A stretch of DNA of 26,899 nucleotides from Nymphaea colorata (GCF_008831285.2 NW_022205238.1:12501-39399), one strand, 5' to 3'. Positions 1 to 11,405 are shown, numbered from the stretch's first letter. The notes: generated by a model from the letters alone, not told the origin. Program-made: numbers and translations.

Positions 1-1132
1 ACTTCCCAGGACCTTCTTGAGGCCTATTCTAAAAACCGAAAAACCTAGGTAATTACACAATGATCTACCCGGCCGGACAGGACCCCGGCGCAAAACCCAA
101 TAGGTAGGGAGATACACTTGTAGGTTACCCGAGTCCCAAATATTCCTAACTAAGTCTGCCTACTACAAAAACACTAACAGGGTCGTGAGGCCTTTACAAT
201 TCGCGAGCGATACAAGAGAACACTCAATCTCACTCACAAACCACGCAAACCACACTAACGTACAAACCACACCCAACAGAAGTAAATAGGGGGTCTGGCT
301 CCTTGTGGTCGTGTCTCGGGCACAGTGCCCTCGAGGTACCTCACGGGGGAGCTAGGCCGAAGCCAAGGCTAAAACAGAAATGCTGGAAATAAACTAATAT
401 GCTACCTACGACTGAAAGCAAATCCCGCCCGAAGCTACAAGGGGGATAGGAGACGATACCGGCCAAGGATCGCCCTTGGCGTAGCCGGATAGGTCTCGGG
501 GTGATGACCTGCCCCCGAGCACTGCAGCTCACAGAACAGGAAGACCGACTGAGGTGTGCCTCCACGTAGCCTGCTGCTCGGGCTGACCGCTGCCTGAAGA
601 CGCTGAAGGTAGGCCGCACGCTGGTGGACGGGTTGACTGCCGAGGTCTGGTCGCTGCTCGTTTACGGTGGCCGCTGCGCTGTTGCCGCGATGAATTCTGC
701 GGTAGCAGCGCTAACGTCGAGCCAAGACCGCTGCTGACACTCGCTGGGCCTAGAGGCAGACGCGCGCCGGGAACGAGGACGCTGTCTCGAACTGCTACGG
801 TCGTGCCGTCGAGGATGCCGGGAGCGATCGTCTGCTGTCTGGTCGAGGGTCGCCGATCAGGACGAGGTCGCCTGGCGTCTGCTGCCGATGTGCTGCTGCT
901 GCACTGAAGAAGACGGAACAGGGCCGGAAGGGCCGCCTGGACTGCCGAGGGGGGCTGCTGTCACAGCGACAGCGCCTGCCTGCCTAACTCCGGAGTGTGG
1001 CTCGGCCACGGGCGCCGGTGGATGCCGACGAAGAGGCAGGGGCCGTTGTAAGGGCCGGCGAGCCGGCTGAACCTAATCCTAGCTAAGGCTGGGTTGGCTG
1101 GTTCGGTTGGGCTCTACTAGGTGGTAGGTCTA

Positions 1133-1517
1133 GTCAAGCAGGTTCGGGTCAGGGTAGGCTCAGTCAAACAGGGTTTAGGTTCAGTCACGGGTTGACCTAG
1201 CTAATAGGTTGGTTCAGTAAGGGAGGTTAAGGTCGAGCCTAAGCTCACGGTGCTGGTCAAAGTTGACCAAGTGCGGAAGGTTCAACTAACTAGGTGGTTG
1301 ACTAAATGGACCGAGTCAATGGGTCCGGGTCAAGTAGGTCAAGGGTCACTCGAGGTAGGCTCGAGTCGCTAAGGGAGGCTACCAACGAAGTGGGCTTGGT
1401 GGACTAGCTGACCTAGTTGACTAAGGCTAAGGGTCAATGCCGATCTAGGTTGGCTCGGTAGAGGTTTAGCCTAGGTGCGGGTTCGGTGCAGGAGGTTGCC
1501 TAGTGGGTTCGGTTGAC
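1133..1517 (-). promoter_or_regulatory. W-box (TTGACY) cluster in copy A 3' LTR
   Basis: Twelve TTGAC cores on either strand lie within 385 bp, all followed by C or T, which is the W-box consensus bound by plant WRKY factors. About 0.75 such 5-mers are expected by chance. The surrounding sequence is a degenerate GGT/TCAA/CTAG-rich low-complexity tract. A regulatory role is inference. Confidence 0.5.
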
Positions 1518-1549
1518 TGGGCTGGTCTTACCCAGGGAATGCACCGATG

Positions 1550-1565
1550 CTTGCCACGTGGCAAG
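1550..1565. promoter_or_regulatory. 16-bp palindromic G-box in copy A 3' LTR
   Basis: The perfect palindrome CTTGCCACGTGGCAAG is centred on CACGTG, the G-box core bound by plant bZIP and bHLH factors. It lies directly beside the W-box cluster in every LTR. Function is inferred from the motif only. Confidence 0.45.
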
Positions 1566-1989
1566 ACGGACGGACACGACAGAGAGAGCTAGAGAACGCT
1601 AGCTCTTAGGAATGGAGCTCGAATTCTCGCCTAAGGGTTAGGGAGAAATGCGACAAGGAAGGAGAGGAGATTGGGGGCGAAGGGCCAGGTGGCGCTCTCG
1701 TGTGAGCTCGGATGAGGCTAAGGCTGAGATGGGGACACGTGGACCAGATCTACGGTGGAGGATTACTGCGGATCGGATCAAGAGGGAAAGGAGGAAACGG
1801 CTGAGGAAGAATAGGTAAGATGGCGCGAGGTGGAGGAGTTTCCTAAAACTAAGGAGGAAAGATCCAAGGAAATAGGAAAAGGGGATCTCGCAGGGCCTGG
1901 CTGGGGGACAAGTGGCGAGATGCGGGACCAAGGTGGGTAGCTGGCAGGTGAGGTGGCGAGTGAGGTGGCGGAGGGCTGGCTCGGATTGC

Positions 1990-1999
1990 GACACGTGTC
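1990..1999. promoter_or_regulatory. 10-bp palindromic ACGT-core element in copy A 3' LTR
   Basis: GACACGTGTC is a perfect palindrome with a CACGTG core (G-box/ABRE-like). It is repeated at the equivalent position of all four LTRs. Confidence 0.4.
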
Positions 2000-3566
2000 A
2001 AGATGAACGCGTGAGGATCCTTGCGAGTTAGGGTTGACGCGGTGGAGATGGCGAGGAGCTGGAAGGGGAGCGGCGGCTGCGAGATTGCTTCCTAATTCGG
2101 TGGAGCAGCTGATTGCGAGCTGATCCTGAATCGGGACAGATGGCAGCAGCTGGGACAAGGGCACAGATGGGCGGCTGGATGATGGACAGATGTCGAAATT
2201 AAAGGCTGAGATGAAACGGAGGTGGACTTGCCGGAAATGGCAGATGCGACGGAGGAGGAAGCTCCAATTCGCACCGGCGGCCTGAGCTAACGCTCGGAAC
2301 TTAATTGACCGTAATACCCCTTTCAAAATTTTAGTTAAAACACTAGGGAAGAAGGGCAATTCGGTCCCTAACGCCGGAATCAATGGCGACCACCGGAATT
2401 AGCAGCGATGGCCGGATTCAAACAATTTTCCGGCGAGATTCTATCTCGAGATCCAGCCGACGGAACTCGCCCCTTTTTGATATTTAGAAAGCTCTTTTCT
2501 GGGCGATTCACGGGGATCACTCCTCTTCTTCAGATCTCGACCAGAGAGCGAGATTTCTTAACTTTTGAGCCTCTGGTCCGACAGATCAAAAGGGAGAACA
2601 GGCCGCTAGAAATTGTAATTTTCTTATCGATTTGTCTTTCTAATCCGGCCAACTGCCTACTAGGGATCAAACGTCTGATTTCAATCCCGCGACGCGATCT
2701 GCAATTTCTGATTAGAACAGAAAACGCCCAAATTCTGATTCCCCTCTTCGGGTATGCCGAGGGAGGAACCGAGAGAAGACGCCCTGTGTTCTAAGGCAGA
2801 ATGCAGCAATCGGGCAGCGAGAGAGAGATCGAAATTCGTCTCCTCTTCGGTGTCGAATTGAAGCCGGCGGTAGATCCGTCGCCTTCAATCTTCCCTATGC
2901 TGGAATCGGCCTCACAGTACCCTCGTGATCAGGGCAAAGGCACCGATTTCAGAACTTTGAAAAAGCTCGAAAGGGGGTACTTACGTGACAAGGGAGGGAT
3001 CGCCGCCGGTGGTGGAGATCCGCCGATGCCTTCTTCCTTATGCCTATGTCTCGGACGGCGGCTCTTCAAGGAATTTCTGGATTCGGAAGCGTCGTGGAGG
3101 TAGAGGACGCGAGGAGGGAGAAGACGCCTGGTTCTCGGGTTGAACAAGGTGGGAGACGAGAGGGGAGAAGCCTCGTGCGAGGAGAGAGAGAGTGCCACAC
3201 CAAATACCAATCTTTGATTAATTTTTCGATCCTTTCTACATTGAGTTTACAGAATATATACTAAACATAATGCGAGCCCTAATTACATGTTAACCTAGCT
3301 CGCTACTTAGTCTAATGTCAAAAATGCGCAAGGCACAACCCGCCTTGCTAGGTCTCTACTACAAAACTTGACGTCGACATGAAATAGATGACGCAACCTA
3401 AACCGGGCCTAGCGCCCAACTCAAAAATCGAAAGCTAAAGTCCCTAAGTCTTGTGGACTTAGGGCGGGGACCTCGTGTGGGTTACCGCCCACACTTCGGA
3501 AATTCGAGCATGGGTCAAGTCCGATTGGCTCGGACCTGAACCTAAGCCTCTCGGCTTTAGATAGGC

Positions 3567-6500
3567 TCAAGCGTTCGGGGAATTTGGACTCACGCTCGGA
3601 TTAACCTGATCAAGCTCGGTGAGCCTCGCAATAGGTTCTAGAACGTCTTGAGTTCCACCTGGTTTGAGCACTCTTTCGGACCTAGTTGCTCCTCCCACGC
3701 CGCCCGCTGCAACTGGCTCGAGTGCTGACTTAGCCTCGCTTGGACTTTCTTCGTGCTGCCTTAGCGCCTGTGTCCACAAATCCGAGGCCTTTCGTCTTGA
3801 CCGACTGGTTTCGGCCTGATCACGCCGAGTTGGGTCTGGACCTACAAGTTGGTCCGTAACAGATTCCCCCTCCCTAGAATGCGCTTGTCCTCGAGCGCTA
3901 GAGGAGGGAAAGCGATGAGCCACTGACCCAAACTCTTCCCAAGAGGTTCCTCTGTCAGGTCCCTCCCATTCCACTAATACCTCATGCCGTGTTCTCCCTT
4001 GTCTTTGGACATATCTATGTTTGAGTATACGATAGGGAGTGGGCAAGTTGTCCTGTTCCGGTATCTGCTCGATCATTGTAGGAATATCACCATGATGAGG
4101 CTTGAGCCTGGTGATATGGAAAACTGGGTGCACCATTGCTTCCCGCGGAAGTCCCAGTCGATATGCTGCCTTTCCTACTTTTTGTAATACCGGAAACGGT
4201 CCATAATACCTTGGTAGTAGCTTAGAATAGGGTTGGCCCATTAACGATCGTTGTTTGAGGGGCAACCTCTTCAACCACACGTAATCACCCACTTCGAATT
4301 CTCGATCTTTTCGCCCTTTGTTGTAGACCTGTCTCATCCTGTTCTGGGCTTTGGCAATGTTTTGCTTGAGGGAGTCAAGGACTTCCTCACGGGTGCGTAG
4401 CTCGCAGTCTACATTGTCGTCGTCTGCTGTACCTCCTTCATATCTAGGGATACTTGGAGGAGGGGTCCCATATACACCTTCAAAAGGCGTCATTCCTGTT
4501 GACGAATGTAAACTGGTGTTGTAAGACCACTCTGCCCAAGGTAAGAATTTTACCCAAGTCTGTGGCCTTTCTCCTGCAAAACACCTCAAATAGGTTTCAA
4601 GAGATCGATTTACGATTTCGCTCTGCCCGTCTGTCTGTGGGTGATGGGCTGTACTAAACTTGAGCGTTGTACCCATAAGCTTCATGTACTCCTGCCAAAA
4701 TGCGCTAAGGAAAATTGAATCTCTGTCACATACGACTGATTGTGGCATTCCGTGGAGCTTTCCAACATACTCCTGGTACACGCTGGCCACCATTGGCCCT
4801 TGATACGACCTAGGCAAGGGAGCGAAGTGGCTGTACTTGGTCAGACGGTCCACTACCACTAGCACAGCTTCCTTGCCTTCGGAGCGGGGCATGGCGTCAA
4901 TAAAATCCATGGTCACATCGGTCCATGGTTTGGCTGGTATGGGGAGGGGAACTAAATGTCCTGGAGGTCTAATGGCCTCGTACTTTTCCCTCTGGCATAC
5001 CAGGCAACTCCGGATGTACCTTTGTACCTCTGCCTTCATGCCACGCCACCAAAATTGGGCTTTAATTCTGCTTAGGGTTTTAGAAACCCCCTCATGACCC
5101 GCGGCAGGGGTGTCATGGAAATGACGCAGGAGTTCCTGCTTAAGCCCAGACTCTGGAGGAACCACTGCTCGGTTCTTCCTATATAATAGATTCCCTCTGA
5201 CGGTATAGAAGGGAATGGATCCTGGATGTTGTTCTGTTGATGCACGGACTAGCCTTAGGGACTGATCTGCTTGTTGTTCCTGGGCTAACCTATCCCAAAC
5301 ATCAGTTTCCACTACCGAAAGAGTCATGAACTGCTCAGTCAATCGAGAGAGAGAATCGGCCGCTGTATTTTCCGGACCCTTTTTGTACTCTATTTCGAAA
5401 TCGTATCCCAGCAGCTTTGCTAACCAACGTTGTTGGGTAGGCGTGGATACTCTCTGCTTTAACATGTACTTTAGAGAATTTTGGTCCGTCTTAACTGTGA
5501 ATCTACGCCCTATAAGGTAGGGCCGCCACTTTTCCACTGCCAACACTATCGCTAGTAGTTCTTTCTCATAAGTAGAGAGAGGCTTCGCTCTACTTGTGAG
5601 CGCCTTAGACATATAAGCGATAGGGTGGCCTCCTTGGCTGAGAACGGCCCCAATTCCAACCTCACATGCGTCTGTCTCTATTGTGAACTGCTGGTTGAAA
5701 TCCGGGAGTGTAAGAACGGGCGCAGACATAAGGGCAAGCTTTAACTTTTCAAAGGCTGCCCTAGCCTTATCCGACCACTGAAAGGCTCCTTTCTTGAGCA
5801 TCTGGGTCAAAGGCTGTGCGATCAAACCATAACCTTGTATAAAACGCCTATAGTACCCAGTCAAACCGAGGAATCCGCGGAGTCCTTTCAAGTCCTTAGG
5901 CAGTGGCCATTTCTGCATGGCTTCTAATTTTTCGGGGTCTGCCCGAACCCCTTGTTGGCACACTATGTGCCCTAGATAACCAATAGAAGGTTGTCCAAAG
6001 CTGCATTTGGACATCTTGGCGTATAATTGGTTATCTCTCAGTACCTGAAGAGCAATAGCGAGATGCTTCTGATGTGATTCTTCAGACTGACTGTAAATTA
6101 AGATGTCATCAAAGAAAACTAAGATGAAATCGCGGAGGTAATGTCTGAAGACGTCGTTCATGCACCTCTGAAACGTTGCTGGTGCGTTAGTTAGACCAAA
6201 TGGCATGACGAGGAACTCGTAGTGCCCGTCATGCGTCCTGAAAGCGGTCTTGTGGACGTCATCCTTGTACATACGAATTTGATGATAGCCGGCTCGTAAG
6301 TCGATCTTGGAGAAAATAGTTGCTCCGGCTAGTTCATCCAATAACTCATCAATTACCGGTATGGGATGTCTATCCTTCACGGTGGCTTCATTCAGGGCGC
6401 GGTAATCTACACAGAAGCGCCAGGTGTTGTCTTTCTTCTTCACAAGTAGGACCGGTGAAGAGAAAGGGCTGCTACTTGGTTGCACAATGCCACTCTCCAA

Positions 6501-8741
6501 CATTTCTTTAACCAGACGCTCGATTTCAGCCTTCTGGTTATATCCATACCTATAGGGGCGCACATTAACCGGTTCTGCCCCGTGAGTCATTATGATCCTA
6601 TGGTCATAGGATCTCTGCGGTGGAAGCCCTTTTGGCTCCTCAAAGACGTCCTCATATTGATTCAGCACCAGCTGAATTCGTTCTGGTACTATTTCTTTCT
6701 GCTCTTCTTTTTCTGGCACATCAGTAGCGAGTGCCATTACCCAGCACGCGGGCTGCTCGGCTTCAATTGCCCGAAGTGCAGTCTTGGGACGAGTTGTGCT
6801 GGTTAAGCCCTGTAGCGTCATGGGCTCTTCGTCGCCGTCGGGAGTGAAGGTCATGCTGAAGTTCTTCACATCCCACGATATGATGCCAAGCGTGAAAAAC
6901 CATGGCATCCCGAGAATAAGGTCCACTCCATCTAAAGGAATGACTAAGAAGTCGATCTTGAACGGTTTTCTCCTGATCACAACTTCTATGCCTTTCCCTT
7001 CGTTATGGCACTTTAATCTCATACCCCCTCCCACGATTATAGTTTGGGGGTGGCTTGATTCAAGGGAGACGTTGCATCTACGTGCCGCTTCCTCTGTTAG
7101 GAAGTTTTTAGTCGCTCCGTTATCAAGCAGAATCAGGACCTTATGTCCGTTTATCCTCCCAAATACCCTGAATGAGTTGGGCTTATTGGGATCTTGCATT
7201 GAGTGCAGAGACTCTGCCTCGGTTGGCTTTTCTTCTTTGGCGGGAGTCTCTTCAATTCGGACTTCTTTCTTTTTCTCGGCTTGTTTAGCTCGCCTCTTGA
7301 TAACTATTTCCTCATCTGATGAGGACGAGCTGGTCTCATACGGCGTAGTAGACGAATCGCTACACGAACTAGACTCGTCATCGCTTACCACCTGTACCCT
7401 GTAATACGTTGGGCACTGATGGTTCTTGTCCCACTTTCCCTCACATCTGTAGCACAGGCCTTTCCGCCTGAACTCTTCAATCTGTTTAGGCGTGAGGTAA
7501 CGCGTTGGTGGTTTTCGGCCTTGCCCTTGGTTTGGGCCTTGTGGTGGCCGATAATCACTCCCTCTTCGGATGGGAGTTGGTTCCTTCCCTCTAAATCGAG
7601 AACCAGAGGAGTAGGAAGGTCTCCTCCTCTGCTTGTCCATCTTATGAGCCTTCTTCTCGGCTCTCTTCTCCTCTATTTGCTCCTCGTAGAGACGGGCCAT
7701 GGCAAAACATTCTTCCAGCCTGTTGAAGCGGTGAATTTTCAATTCTCTCTTCACTTCGCTTTTAAGGCCGCCTTTGAACGCTCCGATGAGGGCCTTCTCT
7801 GGCCACTGGACCATGCTAGCCAACCTCTCAAATTGACGTTGGTAGGCTGCAACGGTTGAGGATTGGACCAGATTCTTGAGGTCCTCATCATAATCGATGA
7901 ATGTTGAATCTCCGAACTGTAATTGGAGACTCGCCTTGTACTTCTCCCAAGTTGGATCTGCCGTTTTGTGATCGAACCACAAATAATGGGTTGTGGCCTC
8001 TCCTGTCATGTTCGCAGTGGCAATTTCAATCCACTCGTCTTGGGGTACACGATGGCACAAGAAGTACCTCTCGGCCATGAATAGCCACTCCCGTAAGTGC
8101 TCCCCATTGAATTTGGGAAACTCATAACGAACGGTGGGAGTTCGCCTCTCTTCTTGAAGCTGACGTTGCGCTCTTCTAGGACGTAGAGGAGATTCGTCCT
8201 GTTCCACTTCTGAATCGTAATAGGTGCGATTCATTCTGCTGCTAGCGAACCTTTGCACTCTTGGCGTTCTATAATATTCGCTAGTGGGCTCAATGGGCTG
8301 TCGCTCTTGCGGGGGACCCATATGTAAAAGTCTGCCCCCTTCCGTACTTGTTCCGATGTGCGAGAGATTGTTCGGATCTATCTCAGTATCGGTGGGGTAG
8401 GTAGGGGCACCTAACACACCTTTGCCTTTGTTCGGACCCTGAGTGGTCCTTTCCCCTCCTGGGTTCTGGTTGGTCGCTAACTGCTTCAAAAGACCGCGAA
8501 TTTCATCCATCTCATTTTGCCGCTCTCGGTTTTGTCTTTCCAATTCTCGTTTGCGGACTTGATCGGATTTGTTCATATCATTTCTCATTTGCAACAGCTC
8601 TTTTTCAATGTTCAAAATTCTGCCCATGGCATAGTTGGGAACTGGTCCCGCTTGTGTGCTTGGAGCTTCCTCAGGTTGATCGTTGAGGGGCTCCTCAAGG
8701 ACAGGCTCGTCGGGATTGAACTGCTTCTTTGACTTACCCAT
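3567..8741 (-). CDS. gag-pol: gag-pol polyprotein, copy A (Gag-PR-RT-RNaseH-INT-chromodomain)
   Basis: An uninterrupted 1724-codon frame encodes all proteins needed for retrotransposition, with no gag/pol frameshift. Seen in order: a charged, probably coiled-coil N-terminus (about residues 40-90); the Gag core (about 205-360); a CCHC knuckle C430/C433/H441/C443 at 7413-7454; an acidic serine tract (453-478); an aspartic protease with DNG at 540-542; RT with D814 and FFDD at 876-879 (6105-6116); RNase H D1024/E1059/D1086/D1129; an integrase zinc finger H1209/H1216/C1246/C1249 and D1279/D1339/E1375; GPF at 1514-1516; and a chromodomain (about 1572-1613). Residues from 1628 on lie in the 3' LTR, to a stop at 3567-3569. 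The start was chosen as the first ATG after the leader, with A at -3 and G at +4. The protein is identical to that of copy B. Capsid, enzyme and chromatin-targeting roles are known for these families. The protease triad variant is the one oddity; otherwise it appears functional. Confidence 0.96.
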   Translation of the reverse strand: MGKSKKQFNPDEPVLEEPLNDQPEEAPSTQAGPVPNYAMGRILNIEKELLQMRNDMNKSDQVRKRELERQNRERQNEMDEIRGLLKQLATNQNPGGERTTQGPNKGKGVLGAPTYPTDTEIDPNNLSHIGTSTEGGRLLHMGPPQERQPIEPTSEYYRTPRVQRFASSRMNRTYYDSEVEQDESPLRPRRAQRQLQEERRTPTVRYEFPKFNGEHLREWLFMAERYFLCHRVPQDEWIEIATANMTGEATTHYLWFDHKTADPTWEKYKASLQLQFGDSTFIDYDEDLKNLVQSSTVAAYQRQFERLASMVQWPEKALIGAFKGGLKSEVKRELKIHRFNRLEECFAMARLYEEQIEEKRAEKKAHKMDKQRRRPSYSSGSRFRGKEPTPIRRGSDYRPPQGPNQGQGRKPPTRYLTPKQIEEFRRKGLCYRCEGKWDKNHQCPTYYRVQVVSDDESSSCSDSSTTPYETSSSSSDEEIVIKRRAKQAEKKKEVRIEETPAKEEKPTEAESLHSMQDPNKPNSFRVFGRINGHKVLILLDNGATKNFLTEEAARRCNVSLESSHPQTIIVGGGMRLKCHNEGKGIEVVIRRKPFKIDFLVIPLDGVDLILGMPWFFTLGIISWDVKNFSMTFTPDGDEEPMTLQGLTSTTRPKTALRAIEAEQPACWVMALATDVPEKEEQKEIVPERIQLVLNQYEDVFEEPKGLPPQRSYDHRIIMTHGAEPVNVRPYRYGYNQKAEIERLVKEMLESGIVQPSSSPFSSPVLLVKKKDNTWRFCVDYRALNEATVKDRHPIPVIDELLDELAGATIFSKIDLRAGYHQIRMYKDDVHKTAFRTHDGHYEFLVMPFGLTNAPATFQRCMNDVFRHYLRDFILVFFDDILIYSQSEESHQKHLAIALQVLRDNQLYAKMSKCSFGQPSIGYLGHIVCQQGVRADPEKLEAMQKWPLPKDLKGLRGFLGLTGYYRRFIQGYGLIAQPLTQMLKKGAFQWSDKARAAFEKLKLALMSAPVLTLPDFNQQFTIETDACEVGIGAVLSQGGHPIAYMSKALTSRAKPLSTYEKELLAIVLAVEKWRPYLIGRRFTVKTDQNSLKYMLKQRVSTPTQQRWLAKLLGYDFEIEYKKGPENTAADSLSRLTEQFMTLSVVETDVWDRLAQEQQADQSLRLVRASTEQHPGSIPFYTVRGNLLYRKNRAVVPPESGLKQELLRHFHDTPAAGHEGVSKTLSRIKAQFWWRGMKAEVQRYIRSCLVCQREKYEAIRPPGHLVPLPIPAKPWTDVTMDFIDAMPRSEGKEAVLVVVDRLTKYSHFAPLPRSYQGPMVASVYQEYVGKLHGMPQSVVCDRDSIFLSAFWQEYMKLMGTTLKFSTAHHPQTDGQSEIVNRSLETYLRCFAGERPQTWVKFLPWAEWSYNTSLHSSTGMTPFEGVYGTPPPSIPRYEGGTADDDNVDCELRTREEVLDSLKQNIAKAQNRMRQVYNKGRKDREFEVGDYVWLKRLPLKQRSLMGQPYSKLLPRYYGPFPVLQKVGKAAYRLGLPREAMVHPVFHITRLKPHHGDIPTMIEQIPEQDNLPTPYRILKHRYVQRQGRTRHEVLVEWEGPDRGTSWEEFGSVAHRFPSSSARGQAHSREGESVTDQLVGPDPTRRDQAETSRSRRKASDLWTQALRQHEESPSEAKSALEPVAAGGVGGATRSERVLKPGGTQDVLEPIARLTELDQVNPSVSPNSPNA
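3864..3875 (-). other. Polypurine tract (plus-strand primer), copy A
   Basis: In element sense AGGGAGGGGGAA is followed by TC and then the LTR start TGTTACGG. A purine run abutting the 3' LTR is the expected plus-strand DNA primer. Here it lies inside the gag-pol reading frame. Confidence 0.9.
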
Positions 8742-8960
8742 AATTGTTTAGGGCGGTTATATGTCAAAGAACTACCGAAGAAAGAAATCCTAGCTAAAAT
8801 TCCAAAAAACTGACGCTGCCACTCTCAAGCGCGAAGTCGCTGTCCGACTCCTAAACTGCTGGCTGATCCCTGCCCGAAGACCTGATCTGCCGACTGACTC
8901 TGCCCTACTGCCCTACGCTGCCGCTGCCCTAGCTGCCGGTAGCGCGTTTAGAGGCAAGGG

Positions 8961-9075
8961 AGACGGGTTGGCCCGTCTAGTGCCGCGCTTCGCCTAAGCG
9001 CCTCGGCACTCCCACTTCGCCCACGGCCGGGCTTTTAGAAGCCTAAATCACCGCACCCTCCTGGTGCCTCGGTGA
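8961..9075 (-). other. Leader RNA hairpin cluster, copy A (candidate packaging/dimerisation signal)
   Basis: This is the exact mirror of 17754-17868. In element sense two hairpins share one plan (stem, GAG bulge on the 5' side, second stem, loop AGGAG or AGGCG), with a small GGCTT/AAGCC stem between them and a perfect AGACGGG/CCCGTCT stem directly after the second. RNA folding is inferred from base complementarity. The packaging role is a guess from position. Confidence 0.5.
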
Positions 9076-9350
9076 CGAACCGGGAGCTCGGCTGCCCTCG
9101 GGTGCACGGAATGTACAGCCCCCTACTTGCTAAAAGTGAGCAAGCAAAGCCTTAAACACGTACGAAGACGGAAGTCGTGGGGACTCCAGAAAACTAAAAT
9201 CTGCTCTAGATAACCGAAAATAGACTGACTAGATAACCAAAAGAAGTCCACTGACACTCGGGAAATCCGAAAAGAAGACCGTCTGCACTGCCGTTGATGA
9301 AGCTTCCTCGTAGGTCTAAGTGCTCGAACCGACGGTGTTCCTCAAGATTC

Positions 9351-9362
9351 GCTCTGATACCA
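9351..9362 (-). other. Primer-binding site, initiator tRNA-Met, copy A
   Basis: Element-sense TGGTATCAGAGC begins two bases after the LTR end TAACA and is complementary to the 3' terminal 12 nt of plant initiator tRNA-Met. This is the usual minus-strand primer for plant Ty3/Gypsy and Ty1/Copia elements. Confidence 0.93.
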
Positions 9363-10548
9363 ATTGTTAGGACCACACCGGTTGGCCTAAGAAAATCCGA
9401 CCAATGCGATCCTAAACTTCCCAGGACCTTCTTGAGGCCTATTCTAAAAACCGAAAAACCTAGGTAATTACACAATGATCTACCCGGCCGGACAGGACCC
9501 CGGCGCAAAACCCAATAGGTAGGGAGATACACTTGTAGGTTACCCGAGTCCCAAATATTCCTAACTAAGTCTGCCTACTACAAAAACACTAACAGGGTCG
9601 TGAGGCCTTTACAATTCGCGAGCGATACAAGAGAACACTCAATCTCACTCACAAACCACGCAAACCACACTAACGTACAAACCACACCCAACAGAAGTAA
9701 ATAGGGGGTCTGGCTCCTTGTGGTCGTGTCTCGGGCACAGTGCCCTCGAGGTACCTCACGGGGGAGCTAGGCCGAAGCCAAGGCTAAAACAGAAATGCTG
9801 GAAATAAACTAATATGCTACCTACGACTGAAAGCAAATCCCGCCCGAAGCTACAAGGGGGATAGGAGACGATACCGGCCAAGGATCGCCCTTGGCGTAGC
9901 CGGATAGGTCTCGGGGTGATGACCTGCCCCCGAGCACTGCAGCTCACAGAACAGGAAGACCGACTGAGGTGTGCCTCCACGTAGCCTGCTGCTCGGGCTG
10001 ACCGCTGCCTGAAGACGCTGAAGGTAGGCCGCACGCTGGTGGACGGGTTGACTGCCGAGGTCTGGTCGCTGCTCGTTTACGGTGGCCGCTGCGCTGTTGC
10101 CGCGATGAATTCTGCGGTAGCAGCGCTAACGTCGAGCCAAGACCGCTGCTGACACTCGCTGGGCCTAGAGGCAGACGCGCGCCGGGAACGAGGACGCTGT
10201 CTCGAACTGCTACGGTCGTGCCGTCGAGGATGCCGGGAGCGATCGTCTGCTGTCTGGTCGAGGGTCGCCGATCAGGACGAGGTCGCCTGGCGTCTGCTGC
10301 CGATGTGCTGCTGCTGCACTGAAGAAGACGGAACAGGGCCGGAAGGGCCGCCTGGACTGCCGAGGGGGGCTGCTGTCACAGCGACAGCGCCTGCCTGCCT
10401 AACTCCGGAGTGTGGCTCGGCCACGGGCGCCGGTGGATGCCGACGAAGAGGCAGGGGCCGTTGTAAGGGCCGGCGAGCCGGCTGAACCTAATCCTAGCTA
10501 AGGCTGGGTTGGCTGGTTTCGGTTGGGCTCTACTAGGTGGTAGGTCTA

Positions 10549-10933
10549 GTCAAGCAGGTTCGGGTCAGGGTAGGCTCAGTCAAACAGGGTTTAGGTTCAG
10601 TCACGGGTTGACCTAGCTAATAGGTTGGTTCAGTAAGGGAGGTTAAGGTCGAGCCTAAGCTCACGGTGCTGGTCAAAGTTGACCAAGTGCGGAAGGTTCA
10701 ACTAACTAGGTGGTTGACTAAATGGACCGAGTCAATGGGTCCGGGTCAAGTAGGTCAAGGGTCACTCGAGGTAGGCTCGAGTCGCTAAGGGAGGCTACCA
10801 ACGAAGTGGGCTTGGTGGACTAGCTGACCTAGTTGACTAAGGCTAAGGGTCAATGCCGATCTAGGTTGGCTCGGTAGAGGTTTAGCCTAGGTGCGGGTTC
10901 GGTGCAGGAGGTTGCCTAGTGGGTTCGGTTGAC
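10549..10933 (-). promoter_or_regulatory. W-box (TTGACY) cluster in copy A 5' LTR
   Basis: The same 12 TTGAC[C/T] sites as in the other LTRs, with outermost cores at 10549-10553 and 10929-10933. In the 5' LTR this block could influence transcription of the element, provided it lies upstream of the start site used, which the sequence does not settle. Confidence 0.5.
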
Positions 10934-10965
10934 TGGGCTGGTCTTACCCAGGGAATGCACCGATG

Positions 10966-10981
10966 CTTGCCACGTGGCAAG
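10966..10981. promoter_or_regulatory. 16-bp palindromic G-box in copy A 5' LTR
   Basis: Perfect palindrome around CACGTG, 33 bp from the nearest W-box core. Potential bZIP/bHLH site by motif. Confidence 0.45.
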
Positions 10982-11405
10982 ACGGACGGACACGACAGAG
11001 AGAGCTAGAGAACGCTAGCTCTTAGGAATGGAGCTCGAATTCTCGCCTAAGGGTTAGGGAGAAATGCGACAAGGAAGGAGAGGAGATTGGGGGCGAAGGG
11101 CCAGGTGGCGCTCTCGTGTGAGCTCGGATGAGGCTAAGGCTGAGATGGGGACACGTGGACCAGATCTACGGTGGAGGATTACTGCGGATCGGATCAAGAG
11201 GGAAAGGAGGAAACGGCTGAGGAAGAATAGGTAAGATGGCGCGAGGTGGAGGAGTTTCCTAAAACTAAGGAGGAAAGATCCAAGGAAATAGGAAAAGGGG
11301 ATCTCGCAGGGCCTGGCTGGGGGACAAGTGGCGAGATGCGGGACCAAGGTGGGTAGCTGGCAGGTGAGGTGGCGAGTGAGGTGGCGGAGGGCTGGCTCGG
11401 ATTGC

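Larger units (their letters stand above)
1..3861 (-). repeat. 3' LTR of copy A (truncated by window start)
   Basis: This stretch matches 9416-13277 almost base for base. The only length difference I found is one T missing near 1091 (GGTTCGG here, GGTTTCGG in the other three LTRs). The element-sense start TGTTACGGACC is at 3861, two bases after the polypurine tract. The final 51 bp (equivalent to 9365-9415) are not in the window. The LTR is over 3.8 kb and carries the last 97 codons of gag-pol, a TATA-like site, a CT-rich stretch, ACGT-core palindromes, the W-box cluster and a GC-rich terminal third. Open frames of 60-201 codons inside it resemble no protein I recognise. Confidence 0.93.
8742..9364 (-). 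other. 5' leader of copy A (untranslated)
   Basis: The 623 bases between the 5' LTR and the gag ATG hold the PBS, a purine-rich GGGCAG-repeated stretch just upstream of gag, and the hairpin cluster at 8961-9075. It mirrors 17465-18087 with the same length. I see no long coding frame confined to it. Confidence 0.8.

Noticed and set aside
1133-1517. CRISPR-like or exact tandem repeat array in the TCAA/GGT-rich tract
   Set aside because: Spacing and sequence between motifs are irregular and there is no repeat-spacer structure. A degenerate motif cluster explains it better.
6784-7404. Long antisense frames opposite gag-pol (for example 206 codons here and 146 codons at 7419-7859)
   Set aside because: Shadows of the gag-pol reading frame, with no domain or independent signals.
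3567-8741. Possible envelope gene or extra ORF after integrase
   Set aside because: No membrane-segment-rich frame exists between the chromodomain and the 3' LTR. The frame ends in the LTR tail.
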